Assembly (NCBI GenBank): GCA_949287565.1 | Contig: CASEHG010000322.1 | Location: 1-34,815 of the forward strand | Direction: 5' to 3' | Source of the DNA: an uncultured Brachyspira sp. | GTDB taxonomy: Bacteria; Spirochaetota; Brachyspiria; Brachyspirales; Brachyspiraceae | Length of the DNA stretch: 34,815 nt | Part shown: one piece after another, positions 7,778-16,031 of the stretch | Position numbering within the stretch: the stretch's first letter is position 1 | How the letters are laid out: each line of letters starts with the position of its first letter | Program-made: the position numbers and the translations under genes | The notes under the pieces: model-generated | Database searches by the model: none | What the model was told of the DNA's origin: nothing | The model's input: only the letters and a program-made list of their open reading frames with translations

Positions 7778-8043
7778 CTTTTTCTTACATGTATAGCTTC
7801 TATATACTTAATAATACTTTTAAAAGACGATTTTGTACATTCCATACCATTAATAAGGATAGGTACGGCATTATGGCAATCATGCATACACTCCATCTCT
7901 TTAAGGAGCATACCATCAGATGACGGCACTCCTATTTCTAAATCATAATGAGAACGAATAGCTTCTAAAAGAGCATAAGCCCCTTTCATAGAGCAATGAA
8001 GTCCTACGCATACTTCTATGACAGTTTTTACATTGCTTGCCAT
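7774..8043 (-). CDS. NuoE-like thioredoxin-fold [2Fe-2S] protein, short form
   Basis: A thioredoxin-like [2Fe-2S] ferredoxin of the NuoE/HydA-gamma type. The four ligands keep the family spacing: Cys12-x4-Cys17 and Cys52-x3-Cys56, followed by a hydrophobic VPILING strand. With 89 residues it contains only the ferredoxin fold; the N-terminal helical domain found in most NuoE proteins (about 160 residues in all) is missing. It is the first of three genes (NuoE-, NuoF-, NuoG-like) on the minus strand and overlaps the next by 4 nt. The 29-codon ribosomal-type gene lies 70 nt upstream on the same strand and may share its transcript. Expected to pass single electrons within the complex. Confidence 0.85.
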   Translation of the reverse strand: MASNVKTVIEVCVGLHCSMKGAYALLEAIRSHYDLEIGVPSSDGMLLKEMECMHDCHNAVPILINGMECTKSSFKSIIKYIEAIHVRKR

Positions 8044-8113
8044 ATTATTTTCCCATTAAAAATTATAAATTCCAAGAGATGAAAAACATTAATATGTATA
8101 ATGTTATATTATA

Positions 8114-8203
8114 TTACTTTTTCTTATGCCTATTTTTGCGTAAACGTTTTTTACGTTTATGCGTAGCCATCTTTTGACGAAGTCTTTTTCTTCCTGAAGG
8201 CAT
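8114..8203 (-). CDS. Small basic ribosomal-type protein, AURKAIP1/COX24 (mS38/bS22-like) family
   Basis: A 29-codon gene starting MPSGRKRLRQKMATHKRKKR and continuing LRKNRHKKK before TAA. More than half of its residues are Lys, Arg or His. It closely resembles the tiny AURKAIP1/COX24-domain proteins of bacteria, whose relatives mS38 (mitochondria) and bS22 (mycobacteria) sit on the small ribosomal subunit near the decoding site. A ribosome binding site (GGGAG) lies 6 nt before the ATG. The gene stands 70 nt upstream of the NuoE-like gene on the same strand. Family recognition is from memory of the sequence pattern; ribosomal location is inferred from homologues. Confidence 0.8.
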   Translation of the reverse strand: MPSGRKRLRQKMATHKRKKRLRKNRHKKK

Positions 8204-8347
8204 ATACACTCCCATTTTTATCTAATTTGAAAATTCATTATAACATTTTACATAAATAATTTCAAGTTTAAACTAAAAAACTAATTTCATTTTTTTACAT
8301 TTATCATATAATTATCATCATAATTTAATTGCAAAGGAAGTTATTAA

Positions 8348-8935
8348 ATGACTGAATTAGAAAAAATGATTAAGGGTTTAGAATACAGCTCTGCCGATAA
8401 AGATTTAGAAATTATGAGAAACAAAGCGAAGGATTTATGTTTGGATTATAATCTGCTAAGATCTAATCAAGCAGAAGAAAAAGAAAATATTATTAAAAAA
8501 TTATTCGGAAAAATAGGACAAAATTTCGGAATTATGGCGCCTTTTTACTGCGATTATGGATTCAATATAGAAGCCGGAAATGATTTTTATGTAAATCATA
8601 ATTGTGTGATACTTGACTGTGCTAAAGTGAAATTTGGAAATAATGTGTTTATTGCTCCTAATTGCGGTTTTTATACTGCAGGACATCCTTTAGATAAAGA
8701 AAGAAGAAATAATTACATAGAATATGCATATCCTATAACTATTGGAAACGATGTATGGATAGGGGCTAATGTCATTGTACTTCCTTGTGTAACTATAGGA
8801 AATAATTGCGTTATAGGGGCTGGAAGCGTTGTTGTTAAAGATATACCTGATAATATGCTTGCTTTTGGAAACCCTTGCAAAGCTATAAGAGAAATAAATG
8901 ATGATGATAAAATCAAGAATTTGAATTGGAAATAA
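8348..8935 (+). CDS. maa: Maltose/galactoside-type O-acetyltransferase (hexapeptide repeat)
   Basis: A left-handed beta-helix acetyltransferase of the Maa/LacA group, transferring acetyl from acetyl-CoA to a sugar hydroxyl in the cytoplasm. The N-terminal helical Mac domain starts MTELEKMIKG. Hexapeptide repeats run from about residue 70 to 175 (for example GNNVFIAPNC, IGNDVWIGAN, IGNNCVIGAGSVV). The catalytic His is in the segment FYTAGHPLD (about residue 112), and the end, GNPCKAIREI, is typical. The length of 195 is normal. GGAAG about 8 nt before the ATG serves as ribosome binding site. The true sugar substrate cannot be told from sequence. It converges on the aminopeptidase gene. Confidence 0.9.
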   Translation: MTELEKMIKGLEYSSADKDLEIMRNKAKDLCLDYNLLRSNQAEEKENIIKKLFGKIGQNFGIMAPFYCDYGFNIEAGNDFYVNHNCVILDCAKVKFGNNVFIAPNCGFYTAGHPLDKERRNNYIEYAYPITIGNDVWIGANVIVLPCVTIGNNCVIGAGSVVVKDIPDNMLAFGNPCKAIREINDDDKIKNLNWK

Positions 8936-8982
8936 CAGCCCAATAAAAATATAGTATAATTAATTACATATATTAAATAAAA

Positions 8983-9022
8983 AATAATCATAGCATTTTC
9001 ATAAAAAAACACTATGACTATT
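8983..9022. terminator. Bidirectional terminator between maa and the aminopeptidase gene
   Basis: AATAATCATAG (8983-8993) pairs with CTATGACTATT (9012-9022) with one mismatch. T-rich flanks lie downstream on the plus side and A-runs on the other, so it can serve both convergent genes. Confidence 0.5.
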
Positions 9023-9051
9023 TTATAACTATTAAAAATTAATTTTACTAA

Positions 9052-10527
9052 TTAAAATTTACCTATATCAACAAGTTTTTCTACTGTTTTAGCAAGCAAA
9101 TACACTCCTACTCCTGTAGCACCTTTAGATATATATTTCACATTTACATCACTCATATCAGTACCTGCTATATCTAAATGAGCCCATCTTGCTCCTTCTG
9201 TAAAGTATGATAAGAATTGTGCTGCTGTTATAACTCCGGCATATCTTCCGCCTGAATTTTTTATATCAGCAATATCAGATCTTATATCTTCTTTATATTC
9301 ATCAAACATAGGAAGTTCCCATACTCTTTCATAAGTATCATTTCCTGCATCTTTTAAAGCAGCGGACAAAGCTTCATCATTAGAAAGAAGTCCTGAAGCA
9401 TGTTTTCCTAAAGCTATTGAACAAGCTCCTGTTAAAGTGGCAATATCTATTACAAAATCAGGATTATATTTTTTTATTCCATAAGCTAAAGCATCAGCAA
9501 GTATAAGTCTTCCTTCAGCATCTGTATTAACAACCTCTACAGTAACGCCATTATACATTTTTAATATATCACCAGGATTTATAGCAGCACTTCCTGTTTT
9601 ATTATCAGTTAAAGGACATATTACAGTAACATTAGCTTCCAAATTCATATCAGATATTAAAAATAAAGCTCCGCAAACAGCTGCAGCTCCAGCCATATCA
9701 TCTTTCATACCAAGCATACTTGTACCAGGTTTTAAAACCATTCCGCCTGTATCAAAAGTAATACCTTTTCCTACCAATAAAATATGTTTTTTAGCCTTAG
9801 CTTTCTTATACTGAGCGATAAACACTCTAGGAGGATTCTTACTTCCGGCATTAACCCCCAATATTCCGTTCATACCAAGAGTTTTTAATTCTTTTTCAGT
9901 AAGAACTGTAGTAGTTATTTTTCTGCTTTCAGCCTGTTTTTTAGCCCTGTCAACAAATGTCAAAGAATTTATAACATTGCTAGGCTCATTAACCATATCT
10001 CTTGCCCAAAATATACTGCTTGCTATTTGATTTGCCTTAGATATAGCATTTTCAGTATCTTTTTTATGTTCAGAAACTAAAAGTATATTCTTAATATTAG
10101 ATTGTTCTTTCAATCTCTTATCGCCTAAATAATTATCAAAACTATAAGAAGAAAGCAATATACCTAAACAAAATTGAATATATGATTCTTCGGAAGCTAT
10201 TTCAGCAAATAATTCAGCCATATCTACTTCTATATCATCTATATGTAAATCTTTCATTATTTTTACCAATGAAGCACCGGCATTCTTCCAAGTTTCATAC
10301 ATATAATTTTTTACTTCTTTATATGTAATATAAATAACTCTTGTATTGCTTGCAAATGCGAATGCAAATGGAGTAGAAGTATTATAATATTTATCTTTTA
10401 CCAAACTATTAAATAACTTTATATATTCTTCATTAAATGAGCATACTTTAAGCTGCTCTTTTTCTACTTTTACAAATACTGCTACAGTATGTTTTTTAAT
10501 GAAATTGATTGTATGTTTTAATTTCAT
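9052..10527 (-). CDS. pepA: Leucyl aminopeptidase (M17 family)
   Basis: A cytosolic two-metal aminopeptidase that removes N-terminal residues from peptides. The M17 metal ligands and catalytic residues are all present: Lys254 and Asp259 in VGKGITFDTGG, Asp277 in KDDMAG, and Asp336, Glu338 and Arg340 in NTDAEGRL. Each is offset by 16 from the E. coli PepA numbering I remember, so the catalytic domain is collinear. Length 491 is normal. AAGGAAC lies 7 nt before the ATG as ribosome binding site. The first 170 residues form the variable N-terminal domain. The gene is single, convergent with maa and divergent from the lipoprotein pair. Confidence 0.95.
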   Translation of the reverse strand: MKLKHTINFIKKHTVAVFVKVEKEQLKVCSFNEEYIKLFNSLVKDKYYNTSTPFAFAFASNTRVIYITYKEVKNYMYETWKNAGASLVKIMKDLHIDDIEVDMAELFAEIASEESYIQFCLGILLSSYSFDNYLGDKRLKEQSNIKNILLVSEHKKDTENAISKANQIASSIFWARDMVNEPSNVINSLTFVDRAKKQAESRKITTTVLTEKELKTLGMNGILGVNAGSKNPPRVFIAQYKKAKAKKHILLVGKGITFDTGGMVLKPGTSMLGMKDDMAGAAAVCGALFLISDMNLEANVTVICPLTDNKTGSAAINPGDILKMYNGVTVEVVNTDAEGRLILADALAYGIKKYNPDFVIDIATLTGACSIALGKHASGLLSNDEALSAALKDAGNDTYERVWELPMFDEYKEDIRSDIADIKNSGGRYAGVITAAQFLSYFTEGARWAHLDIAGTDMSDVNVKYISKGATGVGVYLLAKTVEKLVDIGKF

Positions 10528-10624
10528 TTTTTGTTCCTTTATGATTTAAAATAACTTCGATTAATAATTATATATAATGTTTATTTTATGTCAATTATAA
10601 TATAAAAAAATATTATAAAAGATA

Positions 10625-10652
10625 TTGCAATATACTACTAAAGGTATATAAT
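10625..10652 (+). promoter_or_regulatory. Promoter of the first LPP20-like gene
   Basis: TTGCAA (10625-10630) and TATAAT (10647-10652) with a 16-nt spacer. The same arrangement, box sequences and spacing occur before the paralogous gene at 11350-11377, which supports a real promoter. Confidence 0.65.
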
Positions 10653-10696
10653 CGCATATAAACTTACATATTATTTTATCAGGAGGTTAAAAATAT

Positions 10697-11194
10697 ATGA
10701 TAAGAAAAATATTTAATGTAGTAATTTCTATTTCTCTACTATTATTTGTAGTATCATGCGGAACTGGTGTGAGCAGGAGCCAACCAGAAGGCTGGATTAA
10801 TGATGACACATTCAGAGTAATGGGAATGGGTTCTCCATCAGACGATATAGACGATAAATTCAGAAGAGAAGTAGCGGCAAAACAAGCAGCTGAATTAGAT
10901 GCCAAAAATAAAATTGCTGCTAAAATTGTAGGTTCATATATAGAATCTCTAAGTTCTACTGAAAAAGGCATGATAGATGAATATGTTATTCAGGAAAGAG
11001 TTGCTGGAAGAATAAGAGGTACTTCTGTTGTAGAAAGCAAATGGGACTCTAAACAAAATTGTACTGTAGTAATGGAACTATATTCAAAAAACCTTAGAAA
11101 ACAGATGGATAATTTGGTAACTCAATATCTTAATGAAGTTGGTATGCAATATACTGCTCAGGATGTTGCTGGAATGGTAAGAACTTATAAATAA
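10697..11194 (+). CDS. LPP20-like lipoprotein, copy 1
   Basis: A predicted exported lipoprotein of 165 residues. The N-terminus (MIRKIF, then a hydrophobic stretch ending FVVSC) is a type II signal peptide with lipidated Cys at about residue 20. The mature part has a Trp-Ile motif (PEGWINDDTFRVMGMG) and an Ala-rich charged helix (AAKQAAELDAKNKIAAKI), as in LPP20-family lipoproteins; the function of these is not known. A perfect AGGAGG lies 10 nt upstream of the ATG, implying strong translation. It is followed by a good terminator and then by a close paralogue, the mature regions differing at only about 20 of 145 positions. Confidence 0.8.
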   Translation: MIRKIFNVVISISLLLFVVSCGTGVSRSQPEGWINDDTFRVMGMGSPSDDIDDKFRREVAAKQAAELDAKNKIAAKIVGSYIESLSSTEKGMIDEYVIQERVAGRIRGTSVVESKWDSKQNCTVVMELYSKNLRKQMDNLVTQYLNEVGMQYTAQDVAGMVRTYK

Positions 11195-11215
11195 TTATTA
11201 AAATATGATATTAAA

Positions 11216-11247
11216 AAGGGCTCCTTAATGGAGTCCTTATTTTTTTT
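11216..11247 (+). terminator. Intrinsic terminator after LPP20-like copy 1
   Basis: A 9-bp stem with one G-U pair (AAGGGCTCC 11216-11224, GGAGTCCTT 11230-11238), a 5-nt loop and an eight-T run at 11240-11247. It is the most GC-rich terminator of the window and separates the two paralogous genes into two transcripts. Confidence 0.85.
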
Positions 11248-11349
11248 AAAATTAAAAATAATAATAATCGATAATATTAAAGCAATTAAAATTTGCTATA
11301 TTTTTTATTATATTTAAAATATACAGGTAAAATTATTTTTATTATGGTA

Positions 11350-11377
11350 TTGCAATATAGTATTCAAAATATATAAT
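11350..11377 (+). promoter_or_regulatory. Promoter of the second LPP20-like gene
   Basis: TTGCAA (11350-11355), 16-nt spacer, TATAAT (11372-11377), about 27 nt before the ATG. It matches the promoter of copy 1, so the duplication included the promoter. Confidence 0.65.
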
Positions 11378-11404
11378 ACTACAATCAAATTAGGAAGGAT
11401 TAAT

Positions 11405-11905
11405 ATGAATAAATTTATAAAATTATTTATTATGACATCAATGCTTTCACTATTCATTATTTCATGCGGAAGCGGAGTAAGCAGAGAAAGACCGGAAGGC
11501 TGGATTAATGATGACACATTCAGAGTAATGGGAATGGGTTCTCCAGCAGAAGATATAGATATAGATGATAAATTCAGAAGAGAATTAACATCAAAACAAG
11601 CAGCAGAATTGGATGCTAAAAATAAAATTGTAGCAAGAATTGTAGGTTCATATATAGAATCTTTAAGCTCTACTGAAAAAGGCATGATAGATGAATATGT
11701 TATACAGGAAAGAGTGGCAGGAAGAATAAGAGGAGCTTCTGTTGTAGAAACTAAATGGGACTCTAAGCAGAATTGTACTGTGGTGATGGAACTTTATTCT
11801 AAAGGATTAAAAAAACAGGTAGATACATTAATCACAAAATATCTTAATGAAGTTGGTATGCAATACACTGCTCAAGATGTTGCAGGTATGGTAGAAACTT
11901 ATTGA
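11405..11905 (+). CDS. LPP20-like lipoprotein, copy 2
   Basis: Paralogue of the preceding gene: 166 residues, signal peptide ending LFIISC, then nearly the same mature protein. It shares PEGWINDDTFRVMGMG, the segment GSYIESLSSTEKGMIDEYV and the end QYTAQDVAGM. It carries a two-residue insertion in the aspartate-rich stretch (DIDIDD for DIDD), probably from a repeated GATATA. The signal peptides have diverged far more than the mature parts, which suggests selection on the mature protein. AGGAAGGA just before the ATG is the ribosome binding site. Likely located on a membrane facing the periplasm or surface; role unknown. Confidence 0.8.
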   Translation: MNKFIKLFIMTSMLSLFIISCGSGVSRERPEGWINDDTFRVMGMGSPAEDIDIDDKFRRELTSKQAAELDAKNKIVARIVGSYIESLSSTEKGMIDEYVIQERVAGRIRGASVVETKWDSKQNCTVVMELYSKGLKKQVDTLITKYLNEVGMQYTAQDVAGMVETY

Positions 11906-12008
11906 TAATAATGATTTGTATATCTAATTTAATAGATAAAAAATAATTTTAAAATATGAAAAAGCTAATTATAACAATAATTTTTATTAGCAACAATAAG
12001 GATTTATT

Positions 12009-12788
12009 ATGTATGTAGAAAATATTAAAGGAAGAACTGCATTTGTATCAGGAGCAAGTGCAGGTATTGGTGAAGCTGTAGCTAAAATGCTTGCTTCTAA
12101 TGGGGTTAATCTTATCTTAGCTGCAAGAAGATTAGAAAAACTTGAAACTTTAAAAAATGAATTAGAAAAAAATCATAATGTAAAAGTAAAAGTGATAAAA
12201 TTAGATTTTGCTAAATCTGAAGATATAGTAAAGGCTATAAATTCTCTTAGTGATGAGGATAAAAAAATAGATATACTCATAAATAATGCCGGCTTAGCTT
12301 TAGGTAAAGACTTATATTATAATAATCCTATAGAAGACTCTCTTCAAATGATTAGAGTTAATTGTGAAGGATTAATAGTGTTAACAAGACTTTTACTCCC
12401 ATATATATTAGAAAGCAAACATGGACATATAGTAAATCTATCATCTACTGCTGCCGATGAAGCTTATAGCGGAGGTGCAATATACTGTGCAACTAAATCT
12501 TTTGTTGAAATGTTCGGCGACAGTTTAAGAGTAGAATTAATAGACAAGCCTGTGAAAATAACAAATATAAAACCAGGAGCTGTTAATACAGAGTTTTCTA
12601 CTGTAAGATTCAAAGGAGATAAAGAAAAAGCTGACAATGTGTACAAAGGATTTAATCCTTTATATGCCGAAGATATAGCCGATAATATAGAGTATGCATT
12701 AACTAGAAAAAGTCATGTACAAATATCAAGTATGACTATAATGGCGGAGAATCAAGGTAGTGCTACTATAATACATAAAAACAAATAA
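12009..12788 (+). CDS. NADP-dependent short-chain dehydrogenase, YdfG-like
   Basis: A classical short-chain dehydrogenase/reductase of 259 residues. It has the cofactor loop SGASAGIG (about 15-22), a basic pair after the second strand (AARRLEKL) that favours NADP(H), the NNAG motif (about 93-96), catalytic Ser in NLSSTAA and Tyr-x3-Lys in YCATKSF (about 159-165). The stretch EFSTVRFKGDKEKADNVYKG closely follows E. coli YdfG, which oxidises 3-hydroxy acids and L-allo-threonine and reduces malonic semialdehyde. AAGGA before the ATG is the ribosome binding site. The next gene starts 20 nt downstream, so it probably heads an operon with the unknown 669-residue protein and the acyltransferase. Confidence 0.88.
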   Translation: MYVENIKGRTAFVSGASAGIGEAVAKMLASNGVNLILAARRLEKLETLKNELEKNHNVKVKVIKLDFAKSEDIVKAINSLSDEDKKIDILINNAGLALGKDLYYNNPIEDSLQMIRVNCEGLIVLTRLLLPYILESKHGHIVNLSSTAADEAYSGGAIYCATKSFVEMFGDSLRVELIDKPVKITNIKPGAVNTEFSTVRFKGDKEKADNVYKGFNPLYAEDIADNIEYALTRKSHVQISSMTIMAENQGSATIIHKNK

Positions 12789-12808
12789 TTATTTAGGGAG
12801 TTTTATTT

Positions 12809-14818
12809 ATGGGAGATATAGATAACACTAGAGATAGATTAAAGTTAGATGAACTTAATAAAGATGCTAGAAAAGATCTATTTAATAAATTTGTAGATGC
12901 CGGCGGTGAAGTAGTACCAGATAAGAAAAAGGATAATAATGTTCTTGTTGGATCATCAAAAAAAGGATCAAACGCGGTAGTTGGAGGAAATAACAGCAGG
13001 AGTTCTAAAGGTTCAAGTTCTTCAAATTCAAAAGGTGATGGTAAGGATAAAAATTCTAAATCTTCTTCTGCTATAAGTATTCAAAATAAAAAAAGTAACG
13101 GATTATTTTTTAATATTAAATTATGGTTCAATGCTTTAAGTTCTGGTGTAATCACATTAATGGGCGGAAATGTAAATCCTAAATTTTTAAACTTTATAGA
13201 CAAAAATGTTATAGCTGCCCTATTAGAAATGGACACTTTAATTTTTAATGCTCTAAATCCGAGTGAAGCTTCTGATATAGATGCAAAAGCAAAACATCAA
13301 AAAGTAATTTCTCAATTTGCTAAAACTTTAGATGATTTAGAGTTATTGGAAAGAATAAAAGATCAATATAATGAAGGTGTTTATAAAGACTTTTTAAGAC
13401 CATATAAAGAATTAAACAGCACTGTTATGGCTGAAAGTTATGTAAAAGAAATAAAAGCTATGTTCAGACCGCTTTATGTACTTCATGCTTATTATTCAAG
13501 AATAAAATTAGCCGGTGAAAAAGCTATGTTTGCTTATGCAATGGTTGATAATATAAGTAAGGGAATTGTAAACTCAAGAATATCTGCTTTTAAAAGAGCC
13601 GTTGATTTGATATATGGAAAGTATTATCCTAAACTATTTACTCTTTTACAATATGCATCAAAAGAACCATTAGAAACTATAAATGACTTTAACCGTTATT
13701 TAAATATCACTGATGAGGATATATTAGGATATTATACTAAATTAAGAAAAGAAAAAGAAAAATTACAAGAAAATAAAATACAGCAAGCAAAAGAAAATAT
13801 AGGAAAACAAAAAGATAATGAAGAAGAAAAATTAAGTAAGGTAGAATCTATAGGTGTAAAACTTATAGAAAAATGTGTATCATTCAAAAAATCTGATAAC
13901 AATATAGAATATGAAGCTGATCCATTTTTCATTGTACCTATAAAAGATAAAATATATAGAATCAAAGTATTAATAGACTTTTTAGACAGAGAGTATTCTG
14001 CTGTATTTGTTTCTAATAAAGTAAGATATAATTTAGTTTATGATAATCAAGTAAGAACAGATTATAAAAATGATTTTAATAATATATTCCTATCTTTATC
14101 AGATACTAATTCAAGATTAAATGAATACAGCGAACTTTGCAAAACAATAAACAAAGTAGAAGAAGATAAAACTATGCGTTTTGAACAAAGAGTTTCTATG
14201 CTTTCAGATAAAAACGGTCAGCGTTCTTATTTGGCTAAAAACTTAAGAAACACTTATGTATCAATAATAACACCTTTTAAAAGAAAATTAGATAAATTAT
14301 TATTAGATAAAGAAGAGAGAGAAAGAATCATAGAAAATCCTAATGACATATTAACTTTCTCAGCAGAAATAGGAAAAAGTAAAAAAAGAATACAGGGATA
14401 TAATGTAATGAAAGCATTAACAGAAGCTTATTATTTTATATCCGGACTTAATTATTTAATAACACAAGGTGAATTATCAGGCGCAGGAATTCTTATAGAA
14501 GGTGATGACAATGAAGAATTAGCTGCAAACATTTCTGAAAAACAGGAAACTACTGAAAATAAAGAAGTATCTAATAATACTGTAGAAAATGTCAATGCTG
14601 AAAATAATACTGCTGAAGCAAATGTTAATGCTGAAAATAATGCAGAAAATGGTGAAAATCAAAATGCTGAAAATTCAGATGATAATGCAACTGATACAAA
14701 TGAAATTGTACTTGGAAATGACGGATTTAATGAATCATTAGAAGATGAAGATTTATTTGTAGAGCCTGAATCTGAATCCGAATCTGAATTAGAAGATGAG
14801 GAAAATTTAAAACAGTAA
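12809..14818 (+). CDS. Large charged protein of unknown function, 669 residues
   Basis: I do not recognise a characterised family. The opening (DELNKDARKDLFNKFVDAGG, about residues 14-33) is compact and looks like a conserved motif. Then come a Ser/Lys/Asn-rich linker (about 38-92), a helical core (about 100-560), a Lys/Glu/Gln-rich coiled-coil segment within it (about 310-345), and an acidic tail (about 570-669) with irregular NAEN/NAENNAEN and SESESE repeats. There is no signal peptide; a short hydrophobic stretch near 103-120 is too polar for a clear membrane segment. AGGGAG lies 8 nt before the ATG. It is placed between a dehydrogenase and an acyltransferase with gaps of 20 and 14 nt. Possibly cytoplasmic and structural; function open. 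Confidence 0.75.
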   Translation: MGDIDNTRDRLKLDELNKDARKDLFNKFVDAGGEVVPDKKKDNNVLVGSSKKGSNAVVGGNNSRSSKGSSSSNSKGDGKDKNSKSSSAISIQNKKSNGLFFNIKLWFNALSSGVITLMGGNVNPKFLNFIDKNVIAALLEMDTLIFNALNPSEASDIDAKAKHQKVISQFAKTLDDLELLERIKDQYNEGVYKDFLRPYKELNSTVMAESYVKEIKAMFRPLYVLHAYYSRIKLAGEKAMFAYAMVDNISKGIVNSRISAFKRAVDLIYGKYYPKLFTLLQYASKEPLETINDFNRYLNITDEDILGYYTKLRKEKEKLQENKIQQAKENIGKQKDNEEEKLSKVESIGVKLIEKCVSFKKSDNNIEYEADPFFIVPIKDKIYRIKVLIDFLDREYSAVFVSNKVRYNLVYDNQVRTDYKNDFNNIFLSLSDTNSRLNEYSELCKTINKVEEDKTMRFEQRVSMLSDKNGQRSYLAKNLRNTYVSIITPFKRKLDKLLLDKEERERIIENPNDILTFSAEIGKSKKRIQGYNVMKALTEAYYFISGLNYLITQGELSGAGILIEGDDNEELAANISEKQETTENKEVSNNTVENVNAENNTAEANVNAENNAENGENQNAENSDDNATDTNEIVLGNDGFNESLEDEDLFVEPESESESELEDEENLKQ

Positions 14819-14832
14819 GTAGAGAGGTTATT

Positions 14833-15765
14833 TTGGCTTATAAATCATCAAAAGTCATAATGCTTGAATATATTCCGCTTCGTATATTGATGGAAATTAT
14901 GGCATTTATGCCTTATATTTTTGTTATATTATTCGCTAAGCTCATAGGTGCTTTAATGTACTATCTTGTACCAAGCGCAAGAAAGGTGGCATTAATTAAC
15001 TTAAAACAGGCATTTCCTGAAAAAAGTTTTCATGAAAGGAAAGTAATAGCTAAAAGATCTATGAAATCTATGATGATGACTTTTGCAGAATTTATTAAAT
15101 CATCAAGAATGTCAGATGAACAAATATTAAAGAGAATAAAAATAGAAGGTCAGGACAAGTTTGATGAGGCTATGAACAAGAAAAAAAGAGGAATCATAGC
15201 TATTACAGGTCATATAGGGAATTGGGAATATATAGCTTTTTATTTCGCTATAAAAAAATATAATCCGGGGGTAATATTCAGACCTCTTGATAATCCAAAA
15301 TTAGATGCCTATATGCGTTCTTGGAGAGAAAAAAGAGGTATGAAATGTATACCAAAAAAAGGTGATTTAAGAGAAATATTTCATGTTTTAAATAATAATT
15401 CTCCTGTTGCTTTTTTATGCGATCAAAATTATTTAGATGGGGTTTTTGTTGACTTTTTCGGATATCCCGCTGCTACAGCAGTTGGACCTGTTGCTATAGC
15501 TATGAAAACAGGTTCTCCAATGGCTATACTTTACAGTTTGCCTGATAGATACGGACATCATAAAATCATTATACATGATATAATGTACATAGAAGAAAAA
15601 GAAACTAAAGAAGAAACTATAAAACATAATGTACAAAGATATACAAAAAAGTTAGAGGAAATAATATCAAAATATCCTGAAAATTGGCTTTGGGTTCATC
15701 CTAGATGGAATACAAGACCTAATGGAGAACCTGAAATTTTTTACAAACATAATAATTACAAATAG
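14833..15765 (+). CDS. Lipid A-type acyltransferase (LpxL/HtrB family)
   Basis: A membrane-anchored acyltransferase of the lipid A lauroyl/myristoyl family, adding a secondary acyl chain on the inner face of the inner membrane. One hydrophobic segment near residues 15-45 anchors it. The catalytic HxxxxE motif is in GHIGNWEY (His about 120), with DQN (about 200), FFGYPAATAVGP and the C-terminal PENWLWVHPRWNTRP, all family hallmarks. At 310 residues it is a normal length. The start is TTG at 14833 with AGAGAGG upstream; the next ATG has no ribosome binding site. It is the last gene of the operon. The substrate is presumably the lipooligosaccharide anchor, but which acyl position is unknown. Confidence 0.88.
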   Translation: MAYKSSKVIMLEYIPLRILMEIMAFMPYIFVILFAKLIGALMYYLVPSARKVALINLKQAFPEKSFHERKVIAKRSMKSMMMTFAEFIKSSRMSDEQILKRIKIEGQDKFDEAMNKKKRGIIAITGHIGNWEYIAFYFAIKKYNPGVIFRPLDNPKLDAYMRSWREKRGMKCIPKKGDLREIFHVLNNNSPVAFLCDQNYLDGVFVDFFGYPAATAVGPVAIAMKTGSPMAILYSLPDRYGHHKIIIHDIMYIEEKETKEETIKHNVQRYTKKLEEIISKYPENWLWVHPRWNTRPNGEPEIFYKHNNYK

Positions 15766-16031
15766 TTTTTTACTTTGTTTTTTTTTCATAGGTTTATATT
15801 ATATATTAAATGTACTAAAACGATAATAATTGTCAGAATAACATTATATAAATAATATAAATTTCTTGATTTTATGAAACGATGAGGTAATAATCTTCAT
15901 ATAATATACTCAATTTTATTTTTTATTATAATTTTTTATTTAAAAATTAATATTTTTTTACTATAATAAAGTTGTGGCAAATTATTAAAATTTTAGTCCG
16001 ATAAATACATTAAATTGGAGGTTATGAGTAT
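15766..16031. other. Intergenic spacer before htrA
   Basis: 266 nt of very AT-rich sequence. A possible promoter (TTGTCA at about 15830 with TAATAT 17 nt later) is weak. A GGAGG ribosome binding site at 16017-16021 lies 10 nt before the htrA ATG. I see no heat-shock element, RNA gene or clear terminator. Confidence 0.4.

Noticed and set aside
8713-9012. 99-codon frame antisense to the end of the acetyltransferase gene
   Set aside because: It is opposite a well-supported gene and runs through the terminator; it has no family motifs.
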